Source: Parelaphostrongylus tenuis
Taxonomy: Eukaryota > Nematoda > Chromadorea > Rhabditida > Metastrongylidae
DNA length: 64,000 bases
Assembly: GCA_019055375.1 (NCBI GenBank)
Contig: JAHQIW010002123.1
Location: forward strand, 1 to 64,000
Reading direction: 5' to 3'
The position numbers and the translations under genes were made by a program. Positions 46,240-58,579 of the stretch are shown one piece after another. Each line of letters begins with the position of its first letter. Within the stretch, counting starts at the first letter, position 1. Below the pieces are notes generated by a model. It had not been told where the DNA came from, ran no database searches, and worked only from the letters and a program-made list of their open reading frames with translations.

Positions 46240-49200
46240 GTTAAAATCTGCATTATGTTCTTAATGTTGAAGAGCTCTTTTTCCAATCAGGTATGGGACG
46301 GTATTGTCGTGAGTAATTTAATAATCAAATTCGGTCATTTTTTTGAATCCTCATTTGATTACATTCACTGTAATTCCTTGTTTCCCCACTGATACTATCC
46401 CTATTTGGGTTCCGCACTCCCGGATAGAGAGCATGACGAGCAATTAACAGTGATATCAATGCGATGCATAGTGAGCATTGAAGTCATGCGCCCTCATTTG
46501 ATCATCAGCATAGATACTGAACATCTAATATTGTTACGAATGTGTTAGTCAGTTTTGTACACTAGTATTAAGCACATATGAAGTTTTTTGACATCATTTT
46601 GGGACAAGATTTCGTCTTCTACACCTCCATTTTCAGACCGTTAAAGTCATCTATAGAGCAATTCGAATGCTGTCTGGAAGCGCTTTCGCCTCTGAACACT
46701 TGCATGTTCTCTGAGTTGATTGCAATTTTCACAGGTTCTCTGTGACTTTTCGTTTCTTATTGTTACATACTATTACCAGTATAAACAAATGGTGGGACAG
46801 TGGAACGCTAAAAACAATGGACGACGGACAAACACTCATTCGGCAAAGAGCCTACAGCTGAAAGAAGACATTTGAGAATATTTGGGGCTGATGCGGAACC
46901 TATAATAAAATGGATATACTGCATTCTCACTGCAGCTGTTCTCTTAATCGTACACTTGTTTAACTGTGAATTTTGCGTGAGACCGTAGGCTTATAATTAG
47001 ATTCCTTTAATTTGTCATATAATTGTGCTCACACAGTTGGTATGAAACATTCACTCGGCTAACGTTTCAACTTCTTCTTTTTCAAAGCAGACAAAGCAGT
47101 TCATTCGAGTTGCTCGTCCACAACAGTTCGTCCTCGTTATGGGTTTTCACCTTTGTTATCCGAGGAACAAAATACAAGGAAAAAGAGGAAAAGTCTAAGG
47201 GAAGGTCATAGAATTAAAGTTTATAGAATTAAAGACAAAAATTCACTGTAAAAACAAACGACTATGGACAATCAACTTGGATGATTGCTTTAGAGAAGAC
47301 ATGAACAGTAGGACGCAGAAGGGCTGTATACCAACCTCGTGTATAGTCGTTCATATGAAATTATTGATTATGCTTAACGAGGTTCAAGCTAAAGCGGTTT
47401 CAAAGCCAAGCCTCAGCACTGGGCAGAGGACTTAAAAGGTCACTTTATACGCATGGAACGTCACGAGAACTTTCTCAAAGAGTTCCTTTCTCTAAGTAGG
47501 CGCATTGCTAATGATCAAGCAAGTACTCTCAAAACAGTGATTGCGGCTTTCAGTATTACTTAGGTTTGACAGTTACTAACACCTCTTTAAAATAGGATAA
47601 GAAGCACTGATAACAATCTTCAACCTGATATAGAATTAATTCACAGTCTCTACTATTTACTATAGTCTGATAGAATGATTTAAGCCTTTCATGGGGTAGG
47701 TATGGTGCTCCTATTGCTATACGTACGTTTCAGCTTTCTAGGAAGCCTCATCGATGGCACATGCCATTCGGCTATTCGTCTATGTTATAATAGGGAATCG
47801 ACGCCGAAGAAGTTACACTCTGTGTCAAAAGAAAAGATCATTCAACGTGATGAGCTTTCAGAGTGACTGATTTTCGACTGCGTGGCATATGGCTGTTACG
47901 TGAATATATGTAACAAAACCTATTAATCGACTTTTTTGAAATCTCGCTTAAGAACTCCATATAATTTGGTAAAATATATACTATTTATATTTTCTATGGC
48001 TATTATTGCCAAAATCAACACAAGCGTACTTTTTAGATTAAGCTAACAAGAAATTACTGTAGAATGTTTACTGTGCGATCGCTAGAGCTTCTTGACCCTT
48101 TCAGATGTGCAATAATGATGCGAAAGGTCCACAGCCAGTCGTTTTCGAGATGTGAGTCTTCGTCGTAACCGTTATGTGTAGAAGGACAATACCGAGTCAA
48201 GATACATCATTCCAAAAGTGCTCACGGAATTCGACCAATGTCGTCACGGTGATCCACATCGCAAAGGTAATGGCTTTGGACAGTCGCCTCAGGTCATTCG
48301 GACTCTGTAAAGGCAAAGGCAAAGGAACCGCAGCCAATTAAACATTTTATAACAACTTCGTAATGGCTCAAAAATGTAGGAACACTGATTACTCCTATTG
48401 GGGTTCAATGAAAGTCGGTATCGTACATTGCTTACATGGAGTGCTACGCTATTTAGCACGTATTGTGACAGATCCCCAGTTTTTGCACTTTGTTAATCCC
48501 TTTTAAAAGCAAACACAACGCCTCCGTTCCTTCCATCCTCTGTTGGCGTTTTCAAGAGCATGTTTATTAGTAGACACAGGAATGCTAACATTTGAAGATA
48601 AATCAAGTATACCTATCTTACGTAATCAATCATACTGATATCTCTCCTAATTTCGTTGCGCTCTTATATGTCTTTTTTCAACTTTTGCTGAACGACCAAC
48701 TTCGCCCGTCCCCTGCCGTTCATCCTCTTCGTGCCGATAAACTGTATACCCGTCAGATCATTAAAATGCATGGGTATTATGCACTCAGTCAGAAGTAGAA
48801 CTTCAGCTCCAAGTTAAATATCCCTGAAGTTTCACACGTTATGAAGGATCACGTCGCTTATCGTTGATCACATTATCAACATGTTTGTCCTCATCGTTTA
48901 ATCCACATTCTTCAGATTCCTCGCTTAAACAGACTAAAAGGTTATGGATCGTTATGGACTAATTGTACGGTTATGGAAGTACTTGTTTGAATATATTTTA
49001 CATGACCTATCGAGGTTCCGAAGAAGGTGAAATTACTGAAATGTCAGCCATTACAGAATAATTTTTTTTGTTGCGAGCCTCGTGTCTGCTTTAGAAGAAA
49101 ACGCCAATTCAATCAAATACGTAAAAACTACGACATATTACATGGGGTAAATTCTAGAGAGGTGGACAGTGTACGGTATGAGTCATATATGATTCACGGC

Positions 49201-49910
49201 ATGTGCAACGAAAAAAGCCGTCAATCCGATGCTCACACCATCAATCGCATATGAGATGACGAGGGCACGCTATGAGGCTGATGTCAACTGCCAGTCTCCA
49301 TTATACACTGCTTCTTCTATATTTTATGGAAATAAACCCATTGCAGACACTCTGGAAACTGAACCTCAATCTGAGAACAATAATGGACAATTTAAGAAAC
49401 AAATTTTACACATAAATTCCCCTCTTTTTTCTGTTAAGCAGTCTCAAGATGTTACTAACGGTATTCACTGACTTGCAGCATTGAAAAGGGGCCTAAAACA
49501 TCTAAACGGTGAGTGTTTTAAAATGAAGCATTCTATTATGCGATCCAAAATTCGTTTCTTACATTTTCTGCTGAAGTTATGGAGGTTTTTGACTAAATGC
49601 GGATCAACCTGACTCTGACATTCCAGGCTCTGAAGAAGGCAAACCTCACTAAAACATTAACCAGTGTACGGTTATTGTATAGTTTGTGCCGCATTACTAC
49701 ATTTTATTATTGTACTGCATCACTGATATTCAATATATACTATTATTAACACGTCGGAACTGCTTAACAGAAGCAACGAGGGGTTTTTTACAACTATGCC
49801 GAGGTTGATAAATAATCGATCCTGCAAATAAATTCATTTAAACTATAACAAAATCTCGAAACAAAAGTGATATAAATAGCACATCTCTATGAAAATGAAA
49901 CCCTCATCGA
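46240..49910. other. Mostly unassigned sequence
   Basis: A family K MITE lies near 47680-47880 and Penelope-tail fragments near 48990-49070 and 49610-49680. Remaining frames (for example 48592-48798 and 49027-49471) have no recognisable domain. Confidence 0.35.
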
Positions 49911-49915
49911 ATCAC

Positions 49916-52900
49916 TCAGTCAAAGAGACTCGTATTCTTCTTATCGACCAACTGCTTATGAGATCCGTCACAAAACGGTCTGAATGATTACAGTTCGTGC
50001 ACACATAGCTTTTATTATCGGTGCAAAGATTCAAAAACCCTTTCAAAAAATGAAACTCACCGATTTTTTGTTTGTTTACAGTTACAAAACCACACTGTGA
50101 TGTCTTTGTCAGGAATGAAGCGTACTGGCTTCAATTTCAAGTCCGGAACTCGAACCGAGTTATGCGTACCATCACACAGTGGCTGAAATGGAAGTATAAC
50201 AACGACGTTGAGTGATATACAAACGTTCGACCACCGGCGGGAGTTGAACCGACATTTCACCAATACTGGCCGAAGGCGAGGAAAAAGTAATAGCAGAGCA
50301 GTAGACGCGTAAGTGTTGTGGTATACGGTATGGTGATTGTACAGTTTCTTATGTAGTACTTTCCTACTGAAGGCCTACATATTATTCGTCTTTAATTTCA
50401 CTTTATTACAAGCCTCCGTCATATCTAACGATACAATCGAAGTTCGTGATTTATAGCGTCATTTTTGGCGAAAGAGTCTCTCACAGGCGAGCTGCGTCGA
50501 TGAAATCAACAAAGTTGCTTCAAATCAGCTTTATTTCGAAGTATAGTCATTATCACTTTTGTTTTGAATTCTTGCATTGATTTTGAAACTTTTACAATGC
50601 CCCAGAACTTTCTTTCCGACTTGATAATATGCGTCGCTAGTATGGGTGGAACGCGGGTTCAATTCCAGAATGGTTCTGATGTTTTGAATATCACGTGATA
50701 TCATTAGATATATGATTGCAACATCGTAACATTGCTAAAAAGAGCGGTTAGACAAAGATTCTTGCAAAGAGGCAACAGTTCACAGAAATGTTTCGACAAT
50801 ATTGAAGTAAGCACGTCACTTAAGACCACTAACAATAGCCAACCAAATCTCCTCAAAACTACAACACTAAAATTGCACTTCGGAGTACCATCACCAGTAC
50901 AGAACCGCTATGATAATATCTAACCAACAAAGGGAGCTCTTCTGTGAATATTAGAACACCCCAAACAAACATTTCATTCACTTGTTGCGTGCGCGATATT
51001 CCTTATGTATATGAAGTCACAATACGTTTATAATACAACATTCTATGTGTCTTACCTACATTATTTAATTTTACTGCTTTATTAGCAGTGTTGTGATTTT
51101 AAGACTATTTATTTATAAATTCTAAGCGACATGAAAAACTCTGAACCTCGGGCACGGGTCGAACACGCGTCTCACCCTTTCCGAGTGCGCATGCTTACCT
51201 TTGCTCTACTGGAATTTCTCTTTTATCACTTCTTCTGCGAGACAAAGCATCGATCCGTCACCAACAAACCGTCAACGCTTTTTTTTTATTCCACTGCTAA
51301 AAACGTTTGAAATGAGAAGAATTCTTGTTGATTATATATGTCCATATCCGTCAGCGTAAGTGGGTTCTGTGCCGATGTGCTTACCAGGTCATTGACGATT
51401 GACTGATGACAGCTCCGATATCCTGTATAGCAGGAAAAGTGATAGCGGAACATGAGCCTTGAGTGGTACAGTGGTTAGCACATGAGCCTTGAGTAGTGCA
51501 GTGGTTAGCACCTGTCTCCGGAAAGAGTGGGGACGCGATTCCAACTCCCGGTAGAGGTTCGAAGTCTTGCATACTACCCGAAATTTTTCACTGTATCGTA
51601 AACTCCCTGAGTAATCTTCTCCGAGATTGACAGCTGGAGAGCAACTGTAGGACTAATTATTTTAGTCAAGCAGAAGCAGAAACTTAAGTCCCCTTAATCG
51701 ACCTTTGGTGGATGTTCTGAATATATTTCCAGACGTCTAACCATCTTCAGTATACAATTTTAACAACTCTACGTGTTTGTTGCGTATTCGGTCTTTTATG
51801 AAAGATGTTTGATGGTGAGAGAACTTGCCACTAATCGGCACCATGAACTCTTTAACACAGAGTTTTTGCTGGATTTGTACATTCAAAACGTTCACTATTA
51901 CTCCTTCAACCCCAACACCTTTGACTTATGGCGATTACTTCCGATGAAAGGCTAAAATGAAATCTAATTCATTTCCGTTGAGAAGTCCAAAAACAACTCA
52001 ATCTTTGACTAGAAATTTCTTAGTTCAGCCACTGAATAGCGCTGATGGATCTTGACTGTTGTAATGAATGGATGGATAGAAAAAAATATTGAGAATATAT
52101 GCGAAGTACGTCCAAAACGACAAAATGCACTCAAGATATTTTGCTTAAAAACAATCAACAGAGGCAAAAGGCGCCAAAATTAGACGATAGAGAAGTTTGC
52201 TACCGTTCAACTTATTTCGAAACATGAAAAGGGGCGAATGTTTAAATACAAAGTATATGTGGAAATAAACATATAACCCACCAACTATAATATAGAATAT
52301 ATATCATTGTAAGATATTACTGTTACTTTACCACCGTATTTACCCTTATCGTAGTTTTTTCTACTGTGCGAGCCCCAGTAATTCTAGCATCGCTTCGCCC
52401 CCTCGCTTGCTTAAGATTTTATCTTCTTTACGGACGTCGTAAGATTCTGGTCGAGCATTCTCCTTGCAATCTCGAAGATCACCAAGCCAAGGTGTTCATT
52501 TGTGATCGTCGGAGAGTATGGGAAACAGGGTGAATAACCACACATCGAGCCTAGGTAGTGCGGCCACTGATCCCCCTCCCCATGTAGAATATGTAAATAT
52601 GTACACTTTACATTTTATAGATCTGTCGTCACAATGTTTTTCACGGCGAGGATCCCAGTACTTCTAGCTCCCAATTCATTACCGTCTTTTTCCTGAACGT
52701 CGTAGTATACTGGTTGAGCACCTTTCCTCGCAATCTCGAGGACAGGCCGTCTGTGGCGTTTCATAAGGCTTTCGTTGGTGACTGTTCAAGAACGTTGGGG
52801 GGGGGGGGGGGGCGGCTCAAGCCCCGCGCGCCGCAACCAGCATCACTGCCCTTCGGCCAGAGGGTAAATACAAAATATGTGATAAAATGCAGAAACAATT

Positions 52901-54207
52901 CAGATATAGAATATACGTAAAATATAGATAAAGTAAACAAGAGGACAGCACTACAGACCAAAAGTAAAGTAATCAACTTGTTCGTTTTACGGAAAGAAGA
53001 GTGACCGACATGGCTTCAAAAGAATTTGTGCAAAGAACTCGGAGTCTTCGCATATGAAATTAAGACTTAGTAACGTTTTAAAGAGCTAAAAAAAAAGGAA
53101 GAAAAGGAAGAAGAAAAAAAAAAGAAGGGAAAGGAACGTGCGGATAAGAGCACATTACCTGATTTCCACTATAACCACAACAGCACCATGCATATACCTT
53201 GTCCTTCTTCATACGAACCTAACAAGTATATGAATACATGGATGAAGTAGGCAAATAAACAAAAAGCAATAAAATAAATAAATTTTTGATGTAGACAGAG
53301 GAGTAAATCCCCCATAAGATAAATGCATGAAGCGAACGTGAAGAAATAGGTCATACCCTGACTGGTAGTTTGGAGTGAACTTTACCGACGCCTGGCAGTA
53401 AGTGGTTCGAACCCTGCAGTCCATACGGCTCATGGGGCTTCTTATCTTGAAGCTAAACGACATCAACACTGAGTACGAATACAGCTAAAATTAACCGGTT
53501 CACTTCTGCGGACCCATGGGCGTGTCCAACGACCCCACCTCGTGTCTCGACTGGGAGTCGACTACAGTTACTTTTCGTTGTAAGACCTGCAGATAAGTTT
53601 GGAATGATTCGCGTGCGGTCTGCGCCCTCGTGTTGACTGCCGTTTCTTGACGTTATGTGTGCAGGTGTGATGTCAACAAGAAACAATAGTCAGTACACCG
53701 GCCCAGAGCGCACGCCAATCATTCCGAAACTTAGCTACGGGTTTTGCAACGAAAAGTAGTCGGTTCCAATCAGGGCAAAGAAAGTTTCGTTGAACACGGC
53801 CATGGGTCCGCGGAAGTCAAACGGTCAACTAATTAATCGCCCCTTCCAGCGGTGGTACGATGTTATGAGTACCATATTCAATCTTTTGAGTGATATGCAA
53901 AACTTTGAGCCTCAGCTGGTCATCGATCCCGCTGAGAAGCTGAGAAGGGGCGAAATGCAGGTTCCATTCTCATTTGAGGTTCGAAGTTTGGCATATCACT
54001 CAACATTACTGGACCTAAAACTAAGTATAAAGATAGAACTTGGATGGAGAAGAGGAGAAAAATTACCAGGTGGTACTTCAACGGATTAGGCTCTGTTCCC
54101 ACGAAATGAACACCTTTCCTGTAGAGACGATTCGGACCAAATCCTGTTTTCTCACTGAAATTCGTCACCGAAAGTGCAGTCCGAACCAGAGCCGTCTGTC
54201 GAACCAT
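49916..54207 (-). CDS. CISD3: CISD3-type mitochondrial protein with two CDGSH iron-sulfur motifs
   Basis: Four exons: 54207-54067, 53218-53159, 50182-50061, 49979-49916. They join in exact phase into 128 codons ending at TGA. The ATG lies 17 bp behind a GTTTAG acceptor. Residues 1-22 (MVRQTALVRTALSVTN...) form an Arg-rich presequence typical of mitochondrial import. The first cluster motif is WCCCGYSGNQPLCDGTH (about 58-74). KPVRFIPDKDITVW precedes the second motif, CNCKQTKNRPFCDGSH. All expected ligands (three Cys and one His per site) are present in both, as in CISD3/MiNT, a monomeric matrix protein holding two 2Fe-2S clusters. An intron splits each motif just before its P-x-CDG part. Large introns carry tRNA-like repeats. 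Confidence 0.92.
51130..51575. repeat. Cluster of tRNA-like remnants with a short direct duplication
   Basis: A minus-strand family 3 unit lies near 51140-51230. A plus-strand unit near 51450-51570 contains two tandem copies (about 30 bp) of CATGAGCCTTGAGTRGTRCA followed by GTGGTTAGCAC. A family 2 flank (CGTCAGCGTAAGTGGGTTC) lies between them. Confidence 0.5.
52440..52870. repeat. Two family 4 remnants and a long G run
   Basis: GGTCGAGCATTCTCCTTGCA at 52452 and TTGAGCACCTTTCCTCGCAA near 52715 mark two copies. A G run of about 16 occupies 52797-52812, followed by GCCCCGCGCGCCGCAACC. Confidence 0.45.
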
Positions 54208-54592
54208 ACGTCCCCGGAGATCGCTAAACAATCAATTACGGCAGTATCCTTGTAAACAACACAAGGTGGATTGCGAACAGTTTTCTAGAAAAAACGAAGT
54301 AGAAAAGTCGTAGGAGCAAGATAGCGCAGTGATTAGTGATGCAGCGTATCAGGAAGGAAGGTGATAAGCAAGACGTGGCTCTATCCACTCCGTAGCGATC
54401 TCCTGCAATCAATAACAAACGTCAAGGCTCGGTTACCTCCGAAACTTCAAAGAGTATCGTCTCGCCTAACATTCTCCCTCATCTATTTAGAAAACGAAAT
54501 CTTCAACAAGATGTGCCGAGATTTGCACAGATAACTGCAGCAGAAAGAATGAACAAATATACCTAAGAGAATTGAGTGGCAAGCAAAAATTC

Positions 54593-54945
54593 AACCTCAG
54601 ACGGGAGTTGAACCCGCGTTTCACATGTACCGCGGGGCGTGTGCTACCACTACACCACCAAAGCACTGCTTGGCCACCACTCAATCTTCAATGTATCTAT
54701 CATAGCTATCAGCCACCATCCTATAACAAGTTTGGTCAGGGTAAGCAATATCGCTTTCTGGACCCAGCTAAGCCGATAGTCGTTGTAGTATGTAACACTC
54801 GAGAAATCTGATGTTTTTACTGCTCTTATCACAGTGGTAGCGAAGCGGTGCCTCTGTGGTGTAGTGGTAGCACGCGCCGTCGGCATGGGTCAGACCCGGG
54901 TTATACTCCAACTGAGGTCGAGTTTTTGCTCACCACTCAATTTAT
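54593..54945. repeat. Inverted pair of tRNA-like repeats, family 3
   Basis: A minus-strand unit at 54593-54675 and a plus-strand unit at 54848-54935 share GTGGTAGCACRCGCC, a B-box-like GGGTTCAACTCC or variant, and the trailing GAGGTCGAGTTTTTGC. Related single copies lie near 10600-10690, 51130-51235, 57440-57535 and 58110-58195. Confidence 0.6.
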
Positions 54946-54989
54946 ATATGTTTTATTTACATGACTCGTCATCACTCCCACTACTTCTA

Positions 54990-55182
54990 GCACGGGATTC
55001 GGCATTCGTCTTCTTCATGAATGACGTAGAAAACTGGTCGAGCATGTCTCCTTGCAATCGCGAGGATAGTCGGGCTGTGACGTTCCCTAGGGGAGGGGGG
55101 AAAGGGATGGAGTTCGGCTCCACGCCCGCCGCAACGAGCATCACAAACACTCGGCCACGGCGCCCCAACACTCAGTTCTCTT
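54990..55182 (-). repeat. Leu/Ser-tRNA-like repeat, family 4
   Basis: The minus strand reads GGCGCCGTGGCCGAGTGTTT at the head, with the GTGGCCGAGTG A-box typical of class II tRNAs, and GGAGCCGAACTCCATCCC downstream. The body contains CTCCTTGCAATCGCGAGGAT on the plus strand. Related copies at 14380-14470, 52440-52870, 57055-57230 and 57815-58000. Confidence 0.55.
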
Positions 55183-55508
55183 AACCATATTTGGAACATC
55201 ATTACACTGTGAAAATGAAGTGAAAACGTAGGAAATCTCGAATAAACAAACAAATAAAAACAAGTAAACAAAAGCTGTGACAAGCGGGCAAGTGGAATAA
55301 TCGCCGAGTGAGGGTGTTCGGCCAATTGAGTCGTCGATTTTCGTGCGTAGTCCGCAACTGCACATTGATAGTTGTCGTTGCCGCCGCTTTTGGATTCTAT
55401 TAGTTACATCAGCAGTGACACGTACTGAATTACAATCCCTTATTGATTTTCTGCTTGCTGTTTCATGGGGAATGTTTTCATTACATCATTATTTTGTAAT
55501 TTAGTATT

Positions 55509-55812
55509 GAACACATGTGGCGCAGTAGTTAGAGGTGCTGTGCGTCGCACACGAGGTCAGTGGTTCGATCTCGTGCTCATGGCTCACCAAGTCATTCATT
55601 CATCCGTGGTCGCCAGATCGGTACCGGACTAGTCTCAGACTTGTCTGCGGCTATAAGCAGCACTGACTCGGCTCAGCGCGAGACCATCGCGAGTCATTGT
55701 AAAGGCCAGATATGCATTCAGCACCTCAAACGAAGTTAGAAATTGAAGACGAATGAATGGCGCCTCCCTCTGGAATTGATCAACGCTGAGAGCTTCGTCT
55801 TTTAGTCCTTAA
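55509..55812 (+). repeat. tRNA-headed SINE, family 1, copy 5
   Basis: Same structure, slightly diverged; the first stem strand has become GAACAC. It ends in GTCTTTTAGTCCTTAA. It lies 60 bp left of a mariner-family element. Confidence 0.8.
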
Positions 55813-55872
55813 TTTAGTACCATATCCCATTTACCTACTCTAATTTCGTCTATCTGGTCGTTTATCTTCATA

Positions 55873-57028
55873 TTAGGTCGTTTCATAAGTTTTGGCCTCG
55901 GGCAGTAAACATCGAAGTTCTCAACGACAAGAAATTAAAGCTGCTTGATTTTGGTATCGTTCAATTGCGCATTTTCTTGCGAACGCTTTAGTATACAACT
56001 TGCCTATACTTGCTTTAATCCTTTCGAGATCGTGGGCCCACGGCCTCTGCATCGCTAACTGGCAACCCTGGACGTTCCATTCCACCTCTAGATCTCTAAC
56101 TCCCAGTGTGCTGCGTCTAACAGTGACTCTGGAGGTTAGAGATGCCGAGGAGGTGAAGCAGGCTGTCCTGAGTTGTCAGTTAGAGGTACGGAGGCCGTGG
56201 ATCCCGGTCCCGAAAGAGTTAAGATGGAGCTGTGTTGGCAAACAAAATCGCTTGCTACTTATGTACGAATGGCGCATTGGAAAAAGTGATAATGAAGCGA
56301 CACGAAGATTAATGGGGCTTGGTGCGATGATACGGTTACAGAAAGGACAGCTAAGAAGTGCTTTGCGAAGTTAAAAGCTGCAGAGAACAGTCTGGAGTAT
56401 CGACCGCTCTTAGGCCGTCCCGTTAGAAGCTCCATTAATCTTACTCGACGCTTCGCGAGCACTTAACCCTACGCGCCATTCGTGCATGAGTAGCAAGCAA
56501 ACTTGTTCCCACGACAGCTCACCTTAAGCCTTTCCAGACCGTGTAGCTTTACCTTAACCCTTTCCAGACCGTGTAGCCTTACCTTAACCCTCTCCAGACC
56601 TGTAGCTTTACCTCAACCCTTTCCAGACCGTGTAGCTTCACCTTAACCCTTTCCAGACCGTGTAGCTTTACCTATACCCTTTCCAGACCGTGGACTCACG
56701 GCCTCTACATTTCTAGCTGGAAACTCTGGACGGTCTGCTCCACCTCCTTCGCATCTCTGACTTCCAGCGTGCCACTGTTGGAAGCACGCTGGGAGTTAGA
56801 GTTGCAGAGGAGTTGGAGCAGACCGTCCACAGTTGCCAGTCAAATGCAGAGGCCGTGGGTCCTCGACACAGAAAGGATTGATCAAAGCAAGTATGGGCAA
56901 GTCGTATATTAGAATGTTCGCAAGAAAATGCGCAGTTGAACGATACCAAAATCATGCAGCTTGAATTACTTGTGGTTGATAATTCTGGTGTTTATTACTT
57001 TAGTACCAAAACATATGGGACGACCTGA
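55873..57028 (+). mobile_element. Mariner-family element with long terminal inverted repeats
   Basis: TA-flanked ends TTAGGTCGTTTCATAAGTTT and the complement of TCAGGTCGTCCCATATGTTT. Inverted arms extend about 180 bp and include GATTTTGGTATCGTTCAA. The interior (56217-56462) encodes a frame-broken transposase N-terminus: MYEWRIGKSDNEATRRLM, CFAKLKAAENSLEYRPL and LGRPVRSS. Palindromic MITE sequence and a 30-bp tandem array (56521-56697) are embedded. Confidence 0.65.
56521..56697. repeat. 30-bp tandem array, about six units
   Basis: Unit CTTAACCCTTTCCAGACCGT followed by GTAGCTTTAC, repeated with few changes. The unit core equals the terminus of family I palindromic elements, and the array runs directly into a family I copy at 56690-56880. 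Confidence 0.8.
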
Positions 57029-57054
57029 TAGTCTTGTACTGGGGAAGAGCTGAG

Positions 57055-57240
57055 CTGTGGCTGGGTGGTTGTGATGGTCGTCGTGGCTCGATGCGGGACT
57101 GATCCCCACCCCCTTAGCAGTGCTCAGCAATCGTTAACGAACGCCCTACGGAACGCCACAGCCAGGCTATCCTCGAGATTACGAGGAGACATGCTTCAAC
57201 ATCATTTTGCGGCGTTCAGGAAGAAGAAAAATCGACTCGT
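57055..57240 (+). repeat. Leu/Ser-tRNA-like repeat, family 4
   Basis: GTGGCTCGATGCGGGACTGA, CCCCACCCCC, then CCAGGCTATCCTCGAGATTA and CGAGGAGACATG. Begins 25 bp right of a mariner-family element. Confidence 0.5.
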
Positions 57241-57439
57241 GAGGTCTGCAAAGTAGAAAAAAAAAAGAAGAAAGTACCTGTGAAATGGATCAAATAAAGT
57301 GCTGCGAATATTGCTTAATCTTTTTTCTACACTTGCCTATTTCTTACCTATCATCGTATTTTTCTTTATTCGTTATTTTTATTCCATTCTAGCATTGACA
57401 TGATGCTATAAGGATTGTCTAGGAGTATGGAAAGCTACG

Positions 57440-57535
57440 CAGAAACTCGACCATAGTGGGAGTTGAACCCGCGTTTCATTCAGACCGGTAACGCGGACTA
57501 CCACTACGCTACCGAGGGCACCGCTTTACTATCGG
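57440..57535 (-). repeat. tRNA-like repeat, family 3
   Basis: AACTCGACCATAGTGGGAGT at the left through TACCACTACGCTACCGAGGG. The complement shows an A-box-like GTAGCGTAGTGGTAG and a B-box GGGTTCAACTCC. Confidence 0.6.
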
Positions 57536-57638
57536 TCTTCCCTTTATATCTCCTATCGTTGCTGTGAGACTGCTCAAGCACATATCGACATAAGCTCAGT
57601 GAAGTTAACAAATATTGAATGTGTGTGGTCTCCAGGTG

Positions 57639-57745
57639 GCAAAACGGGCGTCAGTAGTGCAACAGGTTAGATCACGCGCTCCCGCGTAGAGTGCCATGAG
57701 GGTTCGAGTCTCACCTGACGCAGAAGCTTTGCACATCACTCAGTT
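57639..57745 (+). repeat. tRNA-like repeat, family 2
   Basis: GGCGTCAGTAGTGCAACAGG to GGGTTCGAGTCTCACCTGAC then GCAGAAGCTTTGCACATCAC. The stem strands GCGTCAG and CTGACGC are intact. Confidence 0.7.
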
Positions 57746-57811
57746 TTCACTGGGTATGTCTAATCTGTTTGAAATATCTATTTTTAATGCTTCTTTAGCA
57801 GCGGTATGATG

Positions 57812-58000
57812 TTGGGCGGTGCCGTGACCGAATGGATATGATGCTCATCACGGCGCGCGTGGACCAGAGTTCCATCCCCACCACCACGGTCAGCGAAAGT
57901 CCTATGGAATGCCACAGCCACGCTGTCCTCGAGATTGCAAGGAGACTCGCTCTGCCAGTATTCTACGACGTTCAAGAAAGAAGACGAAAATAACAATCGA
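57812..58000 (+). repeat. Leu/Ser-tRNA-like repeat, family 4
   Basis: GGTGCCGTGACCGAATGGAT head, GACCAGAGTTCCATCCCC, then CCTCGAGATTGCAAGGAGAC. Same layout as the 55.0-kb copy. Confidence 0.55.
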
Positions 58001-58107
58001 TGCTAGAAGTAGTGGGATCCGCACAGGGGAAAAAGGAGCGCTGTGAAGACGGATCAATAAAATTTCTAAAGAGTGTAAGGTATGATGTTACGAAGATCCT
58101 TCAAGAG

Positions 58108-58195
58108 CATCAAATGGTGGAGTAGCAGTGGCACGCGTCCTCCAGCATGGGTGAAACGCGGGTTCAACTCTCGTCCAGGTCGAGTTTTTGCGTGT
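58108..58195 (+). repeat. tRNA-like repeat, family 3
   Basis: GTGGAGTAGCAGTGGCACGC, then GCGGGTTCAACTCTCG and AGGTCGAGTTTTTGCG, matching the other family 3 copies. Confidence 0.6.
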
Positions 58196-58322
58196 CACCC
58201 TATAGTCTTGGACGAATCGTTGTTTGTTCCTCAGCAGGTGTCGCCCGGTATCGTTGTTTCAGACTCGTCAGATCTTTTTTGCGGTATCCTTTGTTAATTC
58301 AGGGATTGTCCGTTCCGTTATA

Positions 58323-58424
58323 ATGGATGATGATGATGACATCATAGTACGAAAGAACCGGAAGATCAAAACATTGTTGGAGTCGGATGAGGAGGAGGAG
58401 GATAGTGGTGAGAGTGAATTAGAG
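58323..58424 (+). CDS. Acidic first coding exon of an unidentified gene
   Basis: A TTAATTCAG acceptor at 58302 is followed 20 bp later by ATG and 34 codons: MDDDDDIIVRKNRKIKTLLE, then a DEEEED-rich run, ending at a GTATGA donor. The pattern of acidic clusters flanking a basic stretch is common at the N-termini of nuclear proteins. The acceptor without upstream exon suggests trans-splicing. It may belong with the exons at 62.7 and 63.7 kb, since phase 0 fits. No family assigned. Confidence 0.45.
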
Positions 58425-58579
58425 GTATGATTATTATTGGATACTGGGAGTTTTAAGAGGTATTCCCTCATGTCTGTGGGAATTAAGGCTTTGTTATCCA
58501 GCTCCGTATCCAGTTCTTTTCTGTTTCTACTATCCAATTTTTCTCTCCCTAAGTTTTTTTATGTTTTATTTTCTTTTCA

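Noticed and set aside
56521..56697. CRISPR-like direct repeats
   Set aside because: The 30-bp units are contiguous without spacers and derive from a MITE end, in a eukaryotic genome.
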